A stretch of 64,000 nucleotides of DNA from Vibrio cyclitrophicus (lineage in GTDB: Bacteria > Pseudomonadota > Gammaproteobacteria > Enterobacterales > Vibrionaceae). The DNA lies in contig CP065366.1 in the NCBI GenBank assembly GCA_023206055.1, forward strand, positions 62,001 through 126,000, written 5' to 3'. The notes beneath the pieces were generated by a model, which did not search any database, was not told where the DNA came from, and was given only the letters and a program-made list of their open reading frames with translations. A program made the translations under genes and the position numbers. Shown in pieces: positions 1 to 8,059 of the stretch. Numbering within the stretch: position 1 is the stretch's first letter; every line of letters begins with the position of its first letter.

Positions 1-242
1 AAGTGATCAACAAGACTCAACAAGAGCAAGAGTACAAACTCGATGTTAGCGGACTGCCCGATTCTATCTGGTATGGCAAACAGACGATTACTGTCGATCC
101 AGGCGAGGTTTTGAACCTACCTATCAGTTTAGGCGCCGACCCAGAAAAACTGAGCTCACCAGTTTCGACAATTCAGTTTATACTCTCGGATAATGAAGAG
201 TTTACGATGGAAGTCGAAAGCCGCTTTATCAAGAAGCTCTGA
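1..242 (+). CDS. ccoG: CcoG (RdxA/FixG) C-terminal fragment
   Basis: The 3' end of a gene whose start lies before the window; the frame is already open at base 1, so the GTG at 3 need not be a start. The 79 visible residues (NKTQQEQEYKLDVSGLPDS..., then a beta-rich stretch ending in FIKKL) look like the Ig-like C-terminal domain of CcoG, a membrane iron-sulfur protein that helps mature the cbb3 cytochrome c oxidase. The ferredoxin and membrane parts are outside the window, so the call rests on the C-terminal domain only. A strong terminator follows within 45 bases. Confidence 0.72.
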   Translation, partial: VINKTQQEQEYKLDVSGLPDSIWYGKQTITVDPGEVLNLPISLGADPEKLSSPVSTIQFILSDNEEFTMEVESRFIKKL

Positions 243-283
243 TACCCGCACCTTAGTGCTTGGTATAACAACCCAATAAATGG

Positions 284-310
284 AAAAAGGCTCAGTAATG
301 AGCCTTTTTT
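284..310 (+). terminator. Rho-independent terminator after ccoG
   Basis: AAAAAGGCTCA and TGAGCC plus six T form an 11-bp A/T-flanked hairpin with a GTAA loop. It ends ccoG. Because it lies between 284 and 310, it argues against any srkA start at 280 or 298 and for the start at 316 or 322. Confidence 0.85.
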
Positions 311-315
311 ATTCT

Positions 316-1302
316 ATGACGATGCAAGCCTTTAACTTTGATAACCTGACTCCTGACTTCATGTGGTACGCACTGGAGAGCATCGGAGTTCGCGCTGAAT
401 CCGGGCTTCTCGCTCTCAACAGTTACGAAAATCGGGTCTACCAATTCACCGATGAAGACCGCAAACGCTACGTAGTTAAGTTTTATCGCCCACAGCGTTG
501 GAACAAAGCACAGATCCAAGAAGAACATGACTTCGCATTAGAGTTGATCGAACAAGAGATGCCAATCGCACCGCCAATGCGTATCAATGGTGCGACCTTA
601 CACGAATACCAAGGCTATCTGTTTGCACTGTTTGAAAGTGTCGGTGGCAGGCAGTATGAAGTGGATAACTTAAACCAATTGGAAGGTGTAGGTCGCTTCC
701 TTGGCCGAATTCACAAAGCAAGTGCAGGCAAAACATTCCAGCACCGCCCGACTATCAGCTTAGATGAATACCTTTATCAGCCACGTAAGATTCTAGAGAA
801 CTCTCAGTTTATCCCGACGCACCTAGAAAATGCGTTCTTCAATGACGTTGACCTTCTGATCAAAGAGCTAGAAAGCCAGTGGCCAAGCAACATTGACAAT
901 ATCCGCCTGCATGGTGACTGCCACCCAGGCAATATCTTGTGGCGCGATGGGCCAATGTTCGTCGACCTTGATGACGCACGTAACGGTCCTGCGATACAAG
1001 ATCTGTGGATGCTGCTTAATGGCGAACGTCAAGATAAGCTGATGCAACTGGATATTTTGCTAGAGAGTTACCAAGAATTTTGCGATTTTAATACCGCACA
1101 ACTGAAACTAATCGAACCACTACGCGGTCTACGTATGGTGCATTACATGGCATGGTTGGCGAAACGATGGCATGATCCTGCGTTTCCTCTGGCCTTCCCG
1201 TGGTTTAATGATCCAAAATATTGGGAGCAACAAGTACTTGCTTGTAAAGAGCAAATTGCTACCCTGCAAGAGCCACCACTTTCGTTAATGCCTCAGTGGT
1301 AA
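316..1302 (+). CDS. srkA: Stress response kinase A (YihE/RdoA)
   Basis: A 328-residue Ser/Thr protein kinase of the APH/choline-kinase-like fold, the same length as the E. coli protein. In E. coli it counters stress-induced death and is tied to the Cpx envelope response. The catalytic loop HGDCHPGN is at about residues 199-206 and the metal-binding FVDLDDA follows; NSYENRVYQF near the N-terminus and the DLWMLLNG segment are strongly conserved. The start at 316 (MTMQAFNF) is chosen because upstream ATGs lie in the ccoG terminator hairpin; 322 is an equally possible start. dsbA follows after 55 bases in the same direction, the srkA-dsbA pair seen in enterobacteria, so co-transcription is likely. 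Confidence 0.93.
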   Translation: MTMQAFNFDNLTPDFMWYALESIGVRAESGLLALNSYENRVYQFTDEDRKRYVVKFYRPQRWNKAQIQEEHDFALELIEQEMPIAPPMRINGATLHEYQGYLFALFESVGGRQYEVDNLNQLEGVGRFLGRIHKASAGKTFQHRPTISLDEYLYQPRKILENSQFIPTHLENAFFNDVDLLIKELESQWPSNIDNIRLHGDCHPGNILWRDGPMFVDLDDARNGPAIQDLWMLLNGERQDKLMQLDILLESYQEFCDFNTAQLKLIEPLRGLRMVHYMAWLAKRWHDPAFPLAFPWFNDPKYWEQQVLACKEQIATLQEPPLSLMPQW

Positions 1303-1357
1303 CAGCAATCGCAACATATAACTAGATAAAAATTCAAACATAATGGAGATTGGATAA

Positions 1358-1957
1358 ATGAAAAAGCTATTCGCATTTTTCTCATTGATCATGTTGAGCC
1401 TTTCAGCTCACGCTGCGAAATTTAACGAAGGTGAACACTACAAAGTTCTCGATCTAGAAGCATCAAAAAAACCAATGGTGACAGAGTTCTTCTCTTTTTA
1501 CTGCCCACACTGTAATAGCTTTGAGCCAATCATCCAGCAGCTAAAACAACAGCTACCTAAAGACGCTAAGCTACAGAAGAACCATGTTTCATTCATGGGG
1601 GGCAACATGGGTCTGCCAATGAGCAAAGCTTACGCGACCATGATTGCACTGAAAGTGGAAGACAAAATGGTGCCAGTGATGTTTAACCGCATCCACACAA
1701 TGAACAAACCACCACGTGATGAAGAAGAGCTGCGTCAAATCTTCCTAGACGAAGGTATTGATGCGAAGAAGTTCGATGCTGCGTATAACGGCTTTGCAGT
1801 AGACTCTATGGTTCGTCGCTTCGACAAAGCATTCAAAGACAGCGGCCTTTCAGGTGTACCAGCTGTTGTGGTTAACAACCGCTACCTAGTAGAAGCTCAA
1901 GGTATCAACTCTCTTGATGAGTACTTCGAGCTCGTGAACTTCTTATTGAAGAAGTAA
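1358..1957 (+). CDS. dsbA: Periplasmic thiol:disulfide oxidoreductase DsbA
   Basis: A 199-residue secreted oxidase that puts disulfide bonds into proteins entering the periplasm and is re-oxidised by DsbB. The signal peptide covers residues 1-19 (MKKLFAFFSL..., cleavage near AHA-A). The active site is C49-P-H-C52 in FYCPHC, followed by a helical insertion and the cis-Pro loop SGVPAVVV near residue 168. This is the TcpG-type DsbA of vibrios, which folds pilins, toxins and other exported proteins. An AATGGAGATTGG ribosome site precedes the ATG. It ends at a strong terminator and is probably expressed with srkA. Confidence 0.97.
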   Translation: MKKLFAFFSLIMLSLSAHAAKFNEGEHYKVLDLEASKKPMVTEFFSFYCPHCNSFEPIIQQLKQQLPKDAKLQKNHVSFMGGNMGLPMSKAYATMIALKVEDKMVPVMFNRIHTMNKPPRDEEELRQIFLDEGIDAKKFDAAYNGFAVDSMVRRFDKAFKDSGLSGVPAVVVNNRYLVEAQGINSLDEYFELVNFLLKK

Positions 1958-1967
1958 GTCATTGATG

Positions 1968-1994
1968 AAAGGAAGCTTCGGCTTCCTTTTTTTT
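1968..1994 (+). terminator. Terminator after dsbA
   Basis: The stem GGAAGC-TTCG-GCTTCC (1971-1986) has a stable TTCG tetraloop, an A-run before and a run of eight T after it. Confidence 0.9.
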
Positions 1995-2096
1995 GCTAGT
2001 TCAAAAATCATCATTGATAAATAATAAGCCAGAAAACGCAGTGCTTTACTGATATTAATAACCCGTCCTAAGAATCGGTGGGCAAGGAGCCCTTAA

Positions 2097-3053
2097 ATGA
2101 AAATAAAAATAACTCTCTTGGCATTAAGCGTTGCGGCTTCTCCTGCTTTTGCCAAGCTTGCAGACCAACAAGGTTTCAGTGGTGAAATCTCTATCAATAC
2201 CGGAGTCGCCTCTTCTACCTCAAACTTTAATACCGATGCTGATAGCAATCTTTCATCTATAAATCAGAAGGCTTCTTCAGAAAGCTCGTTTCTTGTCGCC
2301 CCTTTAGGCAGTGTTGCTTATACCTTTGGTGAGAAGCTAAATCACCAGGTTTACACGGGTACCGCTCGTGATGACGTAGCTACGGGTACTGTTGTGCTAG
2401 AAGTTGGTTATAAATACCAGCTTGAGTCTGGCATGGTGATCGACGCGTCACTGCTGCCAACCATTATGTCAGGTGAGACCTGGGCTGATCCGTACAACAC
2501 CACATCAGCTCGTACGAAGACCGATGAAACTGGTAATGCCTTTCGTTTGAAACTAAGCAGCATTGCGGGCTCAGCTTTTTCACTAGACATGGCTTATGCA
2601 ACTAAAGATGTCGACAAGGATGATATTCAAGAGCAAGAGCTCAAACGAGATGCAAATACTCTCTACTTGAAAGGTCAATATCGCCTGCCATTAAGTCGTA
2701 CCATGATGCTTATCCCATCTATCATCTACCAAACACGTGATGCAGATGGTAAAGCTGAGTCTTACGACCAATTCGGTGGTGAGGTAAGCTTGTTTGGTGG
2801 CATGGGGCGTCACCAGTACGCACTAACAGCGGGTTATAACCAACGCTCTTACGATGCCAGCAACCCTATCTACGACAAGAAACGCAGCGACGACAATATC
2901 AACCTATTCGCTGCCTACGAATATGACCAATTCATGGATTGGGAAAACTGGTCGTTTGTTTCACTGGCGGGCTACGGCACCAGCGACTCGAACATTACCT
3001 TCTACGACGAGTCTCAATATATCGTTTCAGTTGGCTTGAACTACAAGTTCTAA
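2097..3053 (+). CDS. DUF2860 outer-membrane beta-barrel protein
   Basis: A 318-residue exported protein of the DUF2860 family, common in vibrios and of unknown function. It has a signal peptide of about 19 residues (MKIKITLLALSVAASPAFA). The rest alternates polar and hydrophobic residues in amphipathic strands and ends in ...VGLNYKF, a C-terminal aromatic signature for Bam-mediated insertion in the outer membrane. No catalytic motif is visible. AAGGAG lies 8 bases before the ATG. The gene is flanked by terminators on both sides, so it is a single-gene unit between dsbA and comM. A channel or surface role is inference only. Confidence 0.8.
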   Translation: MKIKITLLALSVAASPAFAKLADQQGFSGEISINTGVASSTSNFNTDADSNLSSINQKASSESSFLVAPLGSVAYTFGEKLNHQVYTGTARDDVATGTVVLEVGYKYQLESGMVIDASLLPTIMSGETWADPYNTTSARTKTDETGNAFRLKLSSIAGSAFSLDMAYATKDVDKDDIQEQELKRDANTLYLKGQYRLPLSRTMMLIPSIIYQTRDADGKAESYDQFGGEVSLFGGMGRHQYALTAGYNQRSYDASNPIYDKKRSDDNINLFAAYEYDQFMDWENWSFVSLAGYGTSDSNITFYDESQYIVSVGLNYKF

Positions 3054-3082
3054 CCTTAGCGAGTATGAACTGCAATCCAACG

Positions 3083-3109
3083 AAAGCCTGCATCTAAGCA
3101 GGCTTTTTT
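3083..3109 (+). terminator. Terminator between DUF2860 gene and comM
   Basis: AAGCCTGC-ATCTAA-GCAGGCTT followed by T6 (stem 3084-3105). It sits between convergent genes and may also serve comM, which stops at 3117. Confidence 0.85.
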
Positions 3110-3116
3110 CTACTTG

Positions 3117-4640
3117 CTAGACAACTTGTGCCGTGAGTTGTTTCAACAATCGATCCATCGCTCGATAGCCAAGCGCTTCTGATAGATGTTTCTTTTCGAT
3201 CTGCTCGTTACCGTCAAGGTCGGCAATGGTTCGTGCCACCTTAATGATTCGATGATAAGCACGAATCGATAAACCCAATCGGTGCAACGCCGTTTCCAGA
3301 AACTCAGCATCCTCACGTCTTAATGGGCAATACTTCTCAATTTCTCGGCTACCTAACAGTGCATTCGATTTATGGTTTCGAGATAACATCAACTCTCGCG
3401 CCTGCCTGACCCTTTGCTTAACTACTTGAGTCATTTCACCGCGGTCGCCACCTTCGGCTAACATTCCTTTTGGCAACAGAGGGATCTCTAAAGACATATC
3501 GAATCTATCCAACAATGGTCCGGATAAGCGATTGAGGTAACGAAGGATGATCTGTGGGTTTGCGCGAGCTTGATTTCCCTCGTAATAACCTGTCGGGCTA
3601 GGGTTCAATGCACCGACTAATTGAAAGCGCGCAGGAAAACGAGTCTTACCCGCCGCGCGCGAAATAATTATCTCGCCCGACTCTAGTGGCTCTCGCAGTG
3701 AATCAAGCACTTTACGCTCAAATTCGGGCATTTCATCCAGAAACAGTAAGCCATTGTGGGCCAGAGAGATCTCTCCAGGGCGAGGTACCGAACCACCACC
3801 CACCAATGCCGCCATCGAACTCGAATGGTGAGGCGATCGAAAAGGTCGTTGCTTCCAGTTGTATTGATTAATCTCTTGTTGCGTTAACGAAGCCACCGAT
3901 GCGGTTTCCATCGCCTCGTCATCACTCATTTCAGGTAGCAAGTCACGCAGTCGAGAAGCGAGCATGGTCTTGCCTGTTCCGGGCGGGCCAAGGAACAGTA
4001 AGTTGTGGTTCCCAGCAGCGGCTATCTCCAGAGCTCGCTTGCCTTGTTGTTGGCCGATAATATCTTGTAGGTCGCGAAGCACTGAAACATCAGCCTGATG
4101 ATGTTCCGTTCTATATAGACCAAGCTGAGCCTGACCACACATATCCGCACAAACCTCCAACAAGGTTTGTGCAGACTTATGTGCCCCTTTCCCGACTAGG
4201 GCTGCCTGATCGCCATTGTGATGCGGTAAGACTAAGCAACGCTCAACTCTGTCAGCTGCGAGTGTTGCTGGCAGCACCCCTTTCACTGAGCGCAACTCAC
4301 CCGACAGCGCTAACTCACCAATAAATTCATGTTGAGCTATTTTTGATGTGGGTAACTGGTCCGACGCAACTAAAATCCCAAGCGCGATAGGCAAGTCAAA
4401 CCGCCCGCCTTCTTTCGGTAAATCTGCAGGAGCTAAGTTAACCGTGATTCTTTTGGATGGAAACTCAAAGCGAGAATTGATGATCGCGCTTCTCACTCGA
4501 TCTTTAGATTCCTTGACCGTTGTTTCTGGTAAACCCACCAACGTAAAACCGGGCATTCCATTGCTGATATGCACCTCTACGGTCACTTCTGGAGCCTCTA
4601 CACCCACACTAGCTCGACTATGAATTATCGCGAGTCCCAT
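3117..4640 (-). CDS. comM: ComM (YifB) AAA+ branch-migration helicase, Mg-chelatase-like
   Basis: A 507-residue hexameric AAA+ helicase which in Vibrio cholerae extends the D-loop during integration of transforming DNA. The Lon-protease-like N-terminal fold (about 1-180) precedes Walker A GPPGTGKT at 218-225, Walker B LLFLDEMPEF and the Mg-chelatase C-terminal region. The start at 4640 (MGLAIIHSRASVGVEAP) is preceded by AAGGAAAG; the frame stays open upstream to 4697, but those residues lack the family's N-terminus and a better ribosome site. It is divergent from the ilv operon and shares a roughly 200-base region with the ilv leader. Confidence 0.95.
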   Translation of the reverse strand: MGLAIIHSRASVGVEAPEVTVEVHISNGMPGFTLVGLPETTVKESKDRVRSAIINSRFEFPSKRITVNLAPADLPKEGGRFDLPIALGILVASDQLPTSKIAQHEFIGELALSGELRSVKGVLPATLAADRVERCLVLPHHNGDQAALVGKGAHKSAQTLLEVCADMCGQAQLGLYRTEHHQADVSVLRDLQDIIGQQQGKRALEIAAAGNHNLLFLGPPGTGKTMLASRLRDLLPEMSDDEAMETASVASLTQQEINQYNWKQRPFRSPHHSSSMAALVGGGSVPRPGEISLAHNGLLFLDEMPEFERKVLDSLREPLESGEIIISRAAGKTRFPARFQLVGALNPSPTGYYEGNQARANPQIILRYLNRLSGPLLDRFDMSLEIPLLPKGMLAEGGDRGEMTQVVKQRVRQARELMLSRNHKSNALLGSREIEKYCPLRREDAEFLETALHRLGLSIRAYHRIIKVARTIADLDGNEQIEKKHLSEALGYRAMDRLLKQLTAQVV

Positions 4641-4763
4641 AACTTTCCTTTGTCTTTGATTTAAAAGTATTCGCCCTGGATATTCATTGCTCACCAAAGC
4701 GATAAGGTTGTTATATAGCGTGGTGGAATGGTGTTTTAATGTGAAAAAAGAATGACATTTTCC

Positions 4764-4792
4764 TTGTCATGCAGCAGATTTGTGTGATAACA
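4764..4792 (+). promoter_or_regulatory. Candidate ilv operon promoter
   Basis: TTGTCA (4764-4769), a 17-base spacer and ATAACA (4787-4792) form a possible sigma-70 promoter about 50 bases before the ilvL start codon. The -10 is weak. An inverted repeat ATGACA...TGTCAT overlaps the -35, so a regulator may bind here. Position relative to the leader peptide is the main support. Confidence 0.4.
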
Positions 4793-4843
4793 CTAGAGAT
4801 GTAGACATTTACTGAAGACAATAAACGAGAAAACTCGAATATT

Positions 4844-4933
4844 ATGATTTTTAACGCTCGCATTTACGCACTGATTAACCTGATTATCGTAGTCATTATT
4901 AAGACTGCGCGGGGGCGAGTGGGAAGAAAGTAA
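4844..4933 (+). CDS. ilvL: ilvGMEDA operon leader peptide
   Basis: A 29-codon reading frame, MIFNARIYALINLIIVVIIK followed by TARGRVGRK and TAA, just upstream of the ilv attenuator. Seven of the first 20 residues are Ile, with two Leu and two Val; these are the end products of the operon. The cluster LIIVVII (codons 13-19) is where ribosomes would stall when charged Ile, Val or Leu tRNA is short. This is the classic leader of transcription attenuation. No homology is needed for the call; composition and position carry it. Confidence 0.88.
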   Translation: MIFNARIYALINLIIVVIIKTARGRVGRK

Positions 4934-4940
4934 CCACGAA

Positions 4941-4984
4941 TTAGAAAAAACCCCCGCACTGACAAGTCCGGGGGTTTTTTCTAA
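4941..4984 (+). terminator. ilv attenuator
   Basis: A 16-base perfect inverted repeat, TTAGAAAAAACCCCCG (4941-4956) against CGGGGGTTTTTTCTAA (4969-4984), with a T-run. Upstream GCGGGGG (4909-4915), inside the leader peptide frame, is complementary to CCCCCGC (4951-4957) and can form the antiterminator when a ribosome stalls on the Ile/Val/Leu codons. The hairpin lies 128 bases before ilvG. Confidence 0.9.
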
Positions 4985-5112
4985 TTTAAACATTCGATTT
5001 TTATATTTTTGAGCATTTTCGGCTTTGCCGATTTACAGGAAGAATGGGAGCACAAGATGTGCAGAGACAAAGGAAACAGTTACCAAAATAAAGGTAATAC
5101 GGGAGAATTCCG

Positions 5113-6759
5113 ATGAAAGGCGCAGAACTAGTCGTATCCGCACTCAAGCAACAAGGAATTGAGACCGTATTTGGTTACCCAGGTGGTGCCATCATGCCAA
5201 TCTACGATGCACTCTATGACGGCGGGGTTGAACATATCCTATGTCGCCATGAGCAAGGCGCTGCTATGGCCGCGATCGGCATGGCTCGAGCAACACAAGA
5301 TGTCGCTGTTTGTATGGCAACATCTGGCCCAGGTGCTACCAACCTAGTTACAGGCCTTGCTGATGCCTTTATGGACTCTATCCCAATGGTTGCCATCACA
5401 GGTCAGGTTGCAAGTTCCCACATTGGTACCGATGCATTCCAAGAAATGGATGTAATTGGTATGTCTCTGTCATGTACTAAACACAGCTACCTAGTAACTG
5501 ATATTGAAGATCTTGCTCCAACCCTCGCAGAAGCGTTTGTGGTAGCAAAGTCTGGCCGTCCTGGCCCGGTTATCGTCGATATAGCTAAAGACGTTCAACT
5601 AGCAGAAGCACCCGTTAACACTCTTCCTGAATTTACTCCACCCGCAATTCCTGTTGCGACAACTGATGCCATTGAACAGGCACAGTACTTTTTGTCTCAA
5701 GCGACCCGTCCTGTTTTATACGTAGGTGGTGGTGTTCAACTTGCTAAAGCAACCGATGCGGTTCGCGAGTTTTTACGCCTTAACCCAATGCCAGCGGTAA
5801 GCACGCTGAAAGGCTTGGGGACTATCGAACGTGACGACCCACACTACCTTGGTATGCTGGGTATGCACGGCACTAAAGCCGCTAACCTTGTGGTTCAAGA
5901 GAGCGACCTATTGATTGTTGTCGGTGCTCGTTTTGATGACCGAGTAACCGGCAAACTCGATACCTTTGCACCGCACGCTAAGGTTATCCATATCGATATC
6001 GATGCCGCTGAGTTCAGCAAACTGCGTCTTGCCAATGCGCCAATTCGTGGTGACATCAACAAGATCATGCCTCAACTAGAGTTAAGCCAAGACATCTCCT
6101 CTTGGGTTCACCACTCTGAAGGCCTTCGTAGCTCATTCAAATGGCGTTACGACCACCCTGGCGATCTGATCTTTGCTCCACTGCTGTTGAAGCAACTTTC
6201 AGACATGATGCCAGCAAGCTCTATGGTTTCGACCGATGTGGGCCAACACCAAATGTGGGCTGCTCAGCATATTCAGCCTCGCGATCCACAGAACTTCATT
6301 ACCTCTGCCGGTTTAGGCACCATGGGCTTTGGCTTGCCAGCTGCAATGGGTGCATCGGTTGGGCGTCCTGATGACCAATCTATACTTATCTCTGGTGACG
6401 GCTCGTTCATGATGAACATCCAAGAGCTTGGCACATTGAAGCGTCGTCAGATCCCAGTGAAGATGGTACTGCTTAATAACTCTCGTTTGGGCATGGTTCG
6501 CCAATGGCAATCGCTGTTCTTTGATGGCCGCCACAGTGAAACTATCTTAGATGACAACCCTGATTTCGTGATGCTCGCGAAAGCGTTCGATATCCCAGGA
6601 AAAACCATCACTCGTAAAGAAGAAGTAGAACCAGCATTGAAAGAGATGCTAGAGAGCAAAACCGCTTACCTACTTCATGTTCTTATCGATGAAGAAGAAA
6701 ACGTATGGCCACTAGTACCGCCAGGTGCTTCAAACAGTGAGATGTTGGAGAACACATAA
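5113..6759 (+). CDS. ilvG: Acetolactate synthase II, large subunit
   Basis: A 548-residue catalytic subunit of AHAS II. It condenses two pyruvates to acetolactate, or pyruvate with 2-ketobutyrate to acetohydroxybutyrate, for Val, Leu and Ile. Thiamine diphosphate enzyme: catalytic Glu47 in CRHEQGAAMA, and the GDGSFMMN...LNNS cofactor motif near residues 425-455. The frame is intact, unlike the frameshifted ilvG of E. coli K-12. An ACGGGAGAATTCCG ribosome site precedes the ATG. It is the first structural gene after the attenuator, and one base separates it from ilvM. Confidence 0.96.
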   Translation: MKGAELVVSALKQQGIETVFGYPGGAIMPIYDALYDGGVEHILCRHEQGAAMAAIGMARATQDVAVCMATSGPGATNLVTGLADAFMDSIPMVAITGQVASSHIGTDAFQEMDVIGMSLSCTKHSYLVTDIEDLAPTLAEAFVVAKSGRPGPVIVDIAKDVQLAEAPVNTLPEFTPPAIPVATTDAIEQAQYFLSQATRPVLYVGGGVQLAKATDAVREFLRLNPMPAVSTLKGLGTIERDDPHYLGMLGMHGTKAANLVVQESDLLIVVGARFDDRVTGKLDTFAPHAKVIHIDIDAAEFSKLRLANAPIRGDINKIMPQLELSQDISSWVHHSEGLRSSFKWRYDHPGDLIFAPLLLKQLSDMMPASSMVSTDVGQHQMWAAQHIQPRDPQNFITSAGLGTMGFGLPAAMGASVGRPDDQSILISGDGSFMMNIQELGTLKRRQIPVKMVLLNNSRLGMVRQWQSLFFDGRHSETILDDNPDFVMLAKAFDIPGKTITRKEEVEPALKEMLESKTAYLLHVLIDEEENVWPLVPPGASNSEMLENT

Positions 6760-6760
6760 C

Positions 6761-7045
6761 ATGAAAAGATACCTATTAGACATCAAAGCCGATGATAAGC
6801 CTGTACTACTAGAGCGTGTTCTTCGTGTTATCCGCCACCGTGGCTTCATTGTTAAGCAAGTTGCGGGCACTCAAAACCACGAAAGCAAAGTGGCGAGTGT
6901 TGAGATCATCGTCGACAGTGACCGTCCGATCTCTTTCTTGGTAAACCAAATCGAAAAACTGTGGGATGTACGTACCGTTGACGTTATTTCTATCAGCCGT
7001 AATGAACTGCCAAACAACAACTTACAACAAAAGATAAACGCATAA
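6761..7045 (+). CDS. ilvM: Acetolactate synthase II, small regulatory subunit
   Basis: A 94-residue ACT-domain subunit (MKRYLLDIKADDKPVLLERVLRVIRHRGF...) that partners IlvG and is required for full AHAS II activity. The start at 6761 lies one base after the ilvG stop (TAAC-ATG), indicating translational coupling; the GGAG of the ilvG 3' end serves as ribosome site. An upstream in-frame ATG at 6725 falls inside ilvG and is not used. Confidence 0.93.
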   Translation: MKRYLLDIKADDKPVLLERVLRVIRHRGFIVKQVAGTQNHESKVASVEIIVDSDRPISFLVNQIEKLWDVRTVDVISISRNELPNNNLQQKINA

Positions 7046-7057
7046 GGAACCGCAAAC

Positions 7058-8026
7058 ATGACAGCTAAAACAGCAGACTATATTTGGTTTAACGGTGAGA
7101 TGGTTCCTTGGGCAGAGGCGAACGTTCACGTCCTGACTCACGCAATGCACTACGGTACTTCTGTGTTTGAAGGTGTTCGTTGCTACAACACACCAAAAGG
7201 GCCGGTTATCTTTCGTCACCCTGAACATGCTAAGCGCCTAAAAGACTCAGCAAAAATCTACCGCTTCCCTATTCCTTACACTGAGGAAGAAATTATGGAA
7301 GCGACTCGCGAAACGCTACGCCAAAATAAGCTAGAGTCAGCGTACATCCGCCCTCTAGGCTTTGTCGGTAACGTTGGTTTGGGTGTATGTCCACCAGAAA
7401 ACACTGAGATGGAACTGATCATCGCTGCTTTCCCTTGGGGCTCTTACCTAGGTGAAGAAGCGCTAGAAAATGGCGTGGATGCAATGATCTCAAGCTGGAA
7501 CCGTGCGGCGCCAAACACCATCCCAACCGCTGCTAAAGCCGGTGGTAACTACCTATCTTCACTACTGGTTGGTGGTGAAGCTCGTCGTCATGGTTACGAT
7601 GAAGGTATCGCACTGAGTGTTGATGGCTACCTTTCTGAAGGTGCTGGCGAAAACATCTTTGTAGTACGTAATGGCATTCTATCAACGCCACCAGCAACCA
7701 GCGCAATTCTGCCGGGTATTACTCGTGATTCGATCATGACATTAGCAAAAGACATGGGTTATGAGATCCGTGAAGAGAACATTGCTCGTGAAGCGCTATA
7801 CCTTGCCGATGAAGTCTTCATGACAGGCACAGCTGCAGAGATCGTTCCGGTTCGCAGCGTAGACAAAATTACAGTAGGTGAAGGCAAACGCGGTCCTATC
7901 ACTGAAAAAGTTCAAGCGGCTTACTTTGGTCTATTCAATGGAACCACTGAAGATAAGTGGGGCTGGTTAGACTACGTTTATCCAGCAGACCAAACTTCAG
8001 AAAACCAAACGCAAACAACTAAGTAA
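7058..8026 (+). CDS. ilvE: Branched-chain amino acid aminotransferase
   Basis: A 322-residue class IV PLP aminotransferase that makes Val, Leu and Ile from their 2-keto acids with glutamate as donor. The PLP lysine is Lys160 in TAAKAGGNYLSS; the LSEGAGENIF and MTGTAAEIVPVRSVD signatures follow. It is slightly longer than the 309-residue E. coli protein because of a polar C-terminal tail (...PADQTSENQTQTTK). Twelve bases after ilvM, with AAGGAACC as ribosome site. Confidence 0.96.
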   Translation: MTAKTADYIWFNGEMVPWAEANVHVLTHAMHYGTSVFEGVRCYNTPKGPVIFRHPEHAKRLKDSAKIYRFPIPYTEEEIMEATRETLRQNKLESAYIRPLGFVGNVGLGVCPPENTEMELIIAAFPWGSYLGEEALENGVDAMISSWNRAAPNTIPTAAKAGGNYLSSLLVGGEARRHGYDEGIALSVDGYLSEGAGENIFVVRNGILSTPPATSAILPGITRDSIMTLAKDMGYEIREENIAREALYLADEVFMTGTAAEIVPVRSVDKITVGEGKRGPITEKVQAAYFGLFNGTTEDKWGWLDYVYPADQTSENQTQTTK

Positions 8027-8059
8027 GCAACAGCCAAATATTTTATAAGGATTTAAGCA

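Noticed and set aside
280..315. ATG starts at 280 and 298 for srkA
   Set aside because: Both lie in or before the ccoG terminator hairpin and add residues absent from the family.
4793..4993. A 66-residue minus-strand open frame over the ilv leader
   Set aside because: It is antisense to ilvL and runs through both arms of the attenuator palindrome; it has no ribosome site and no recognisable sequence.
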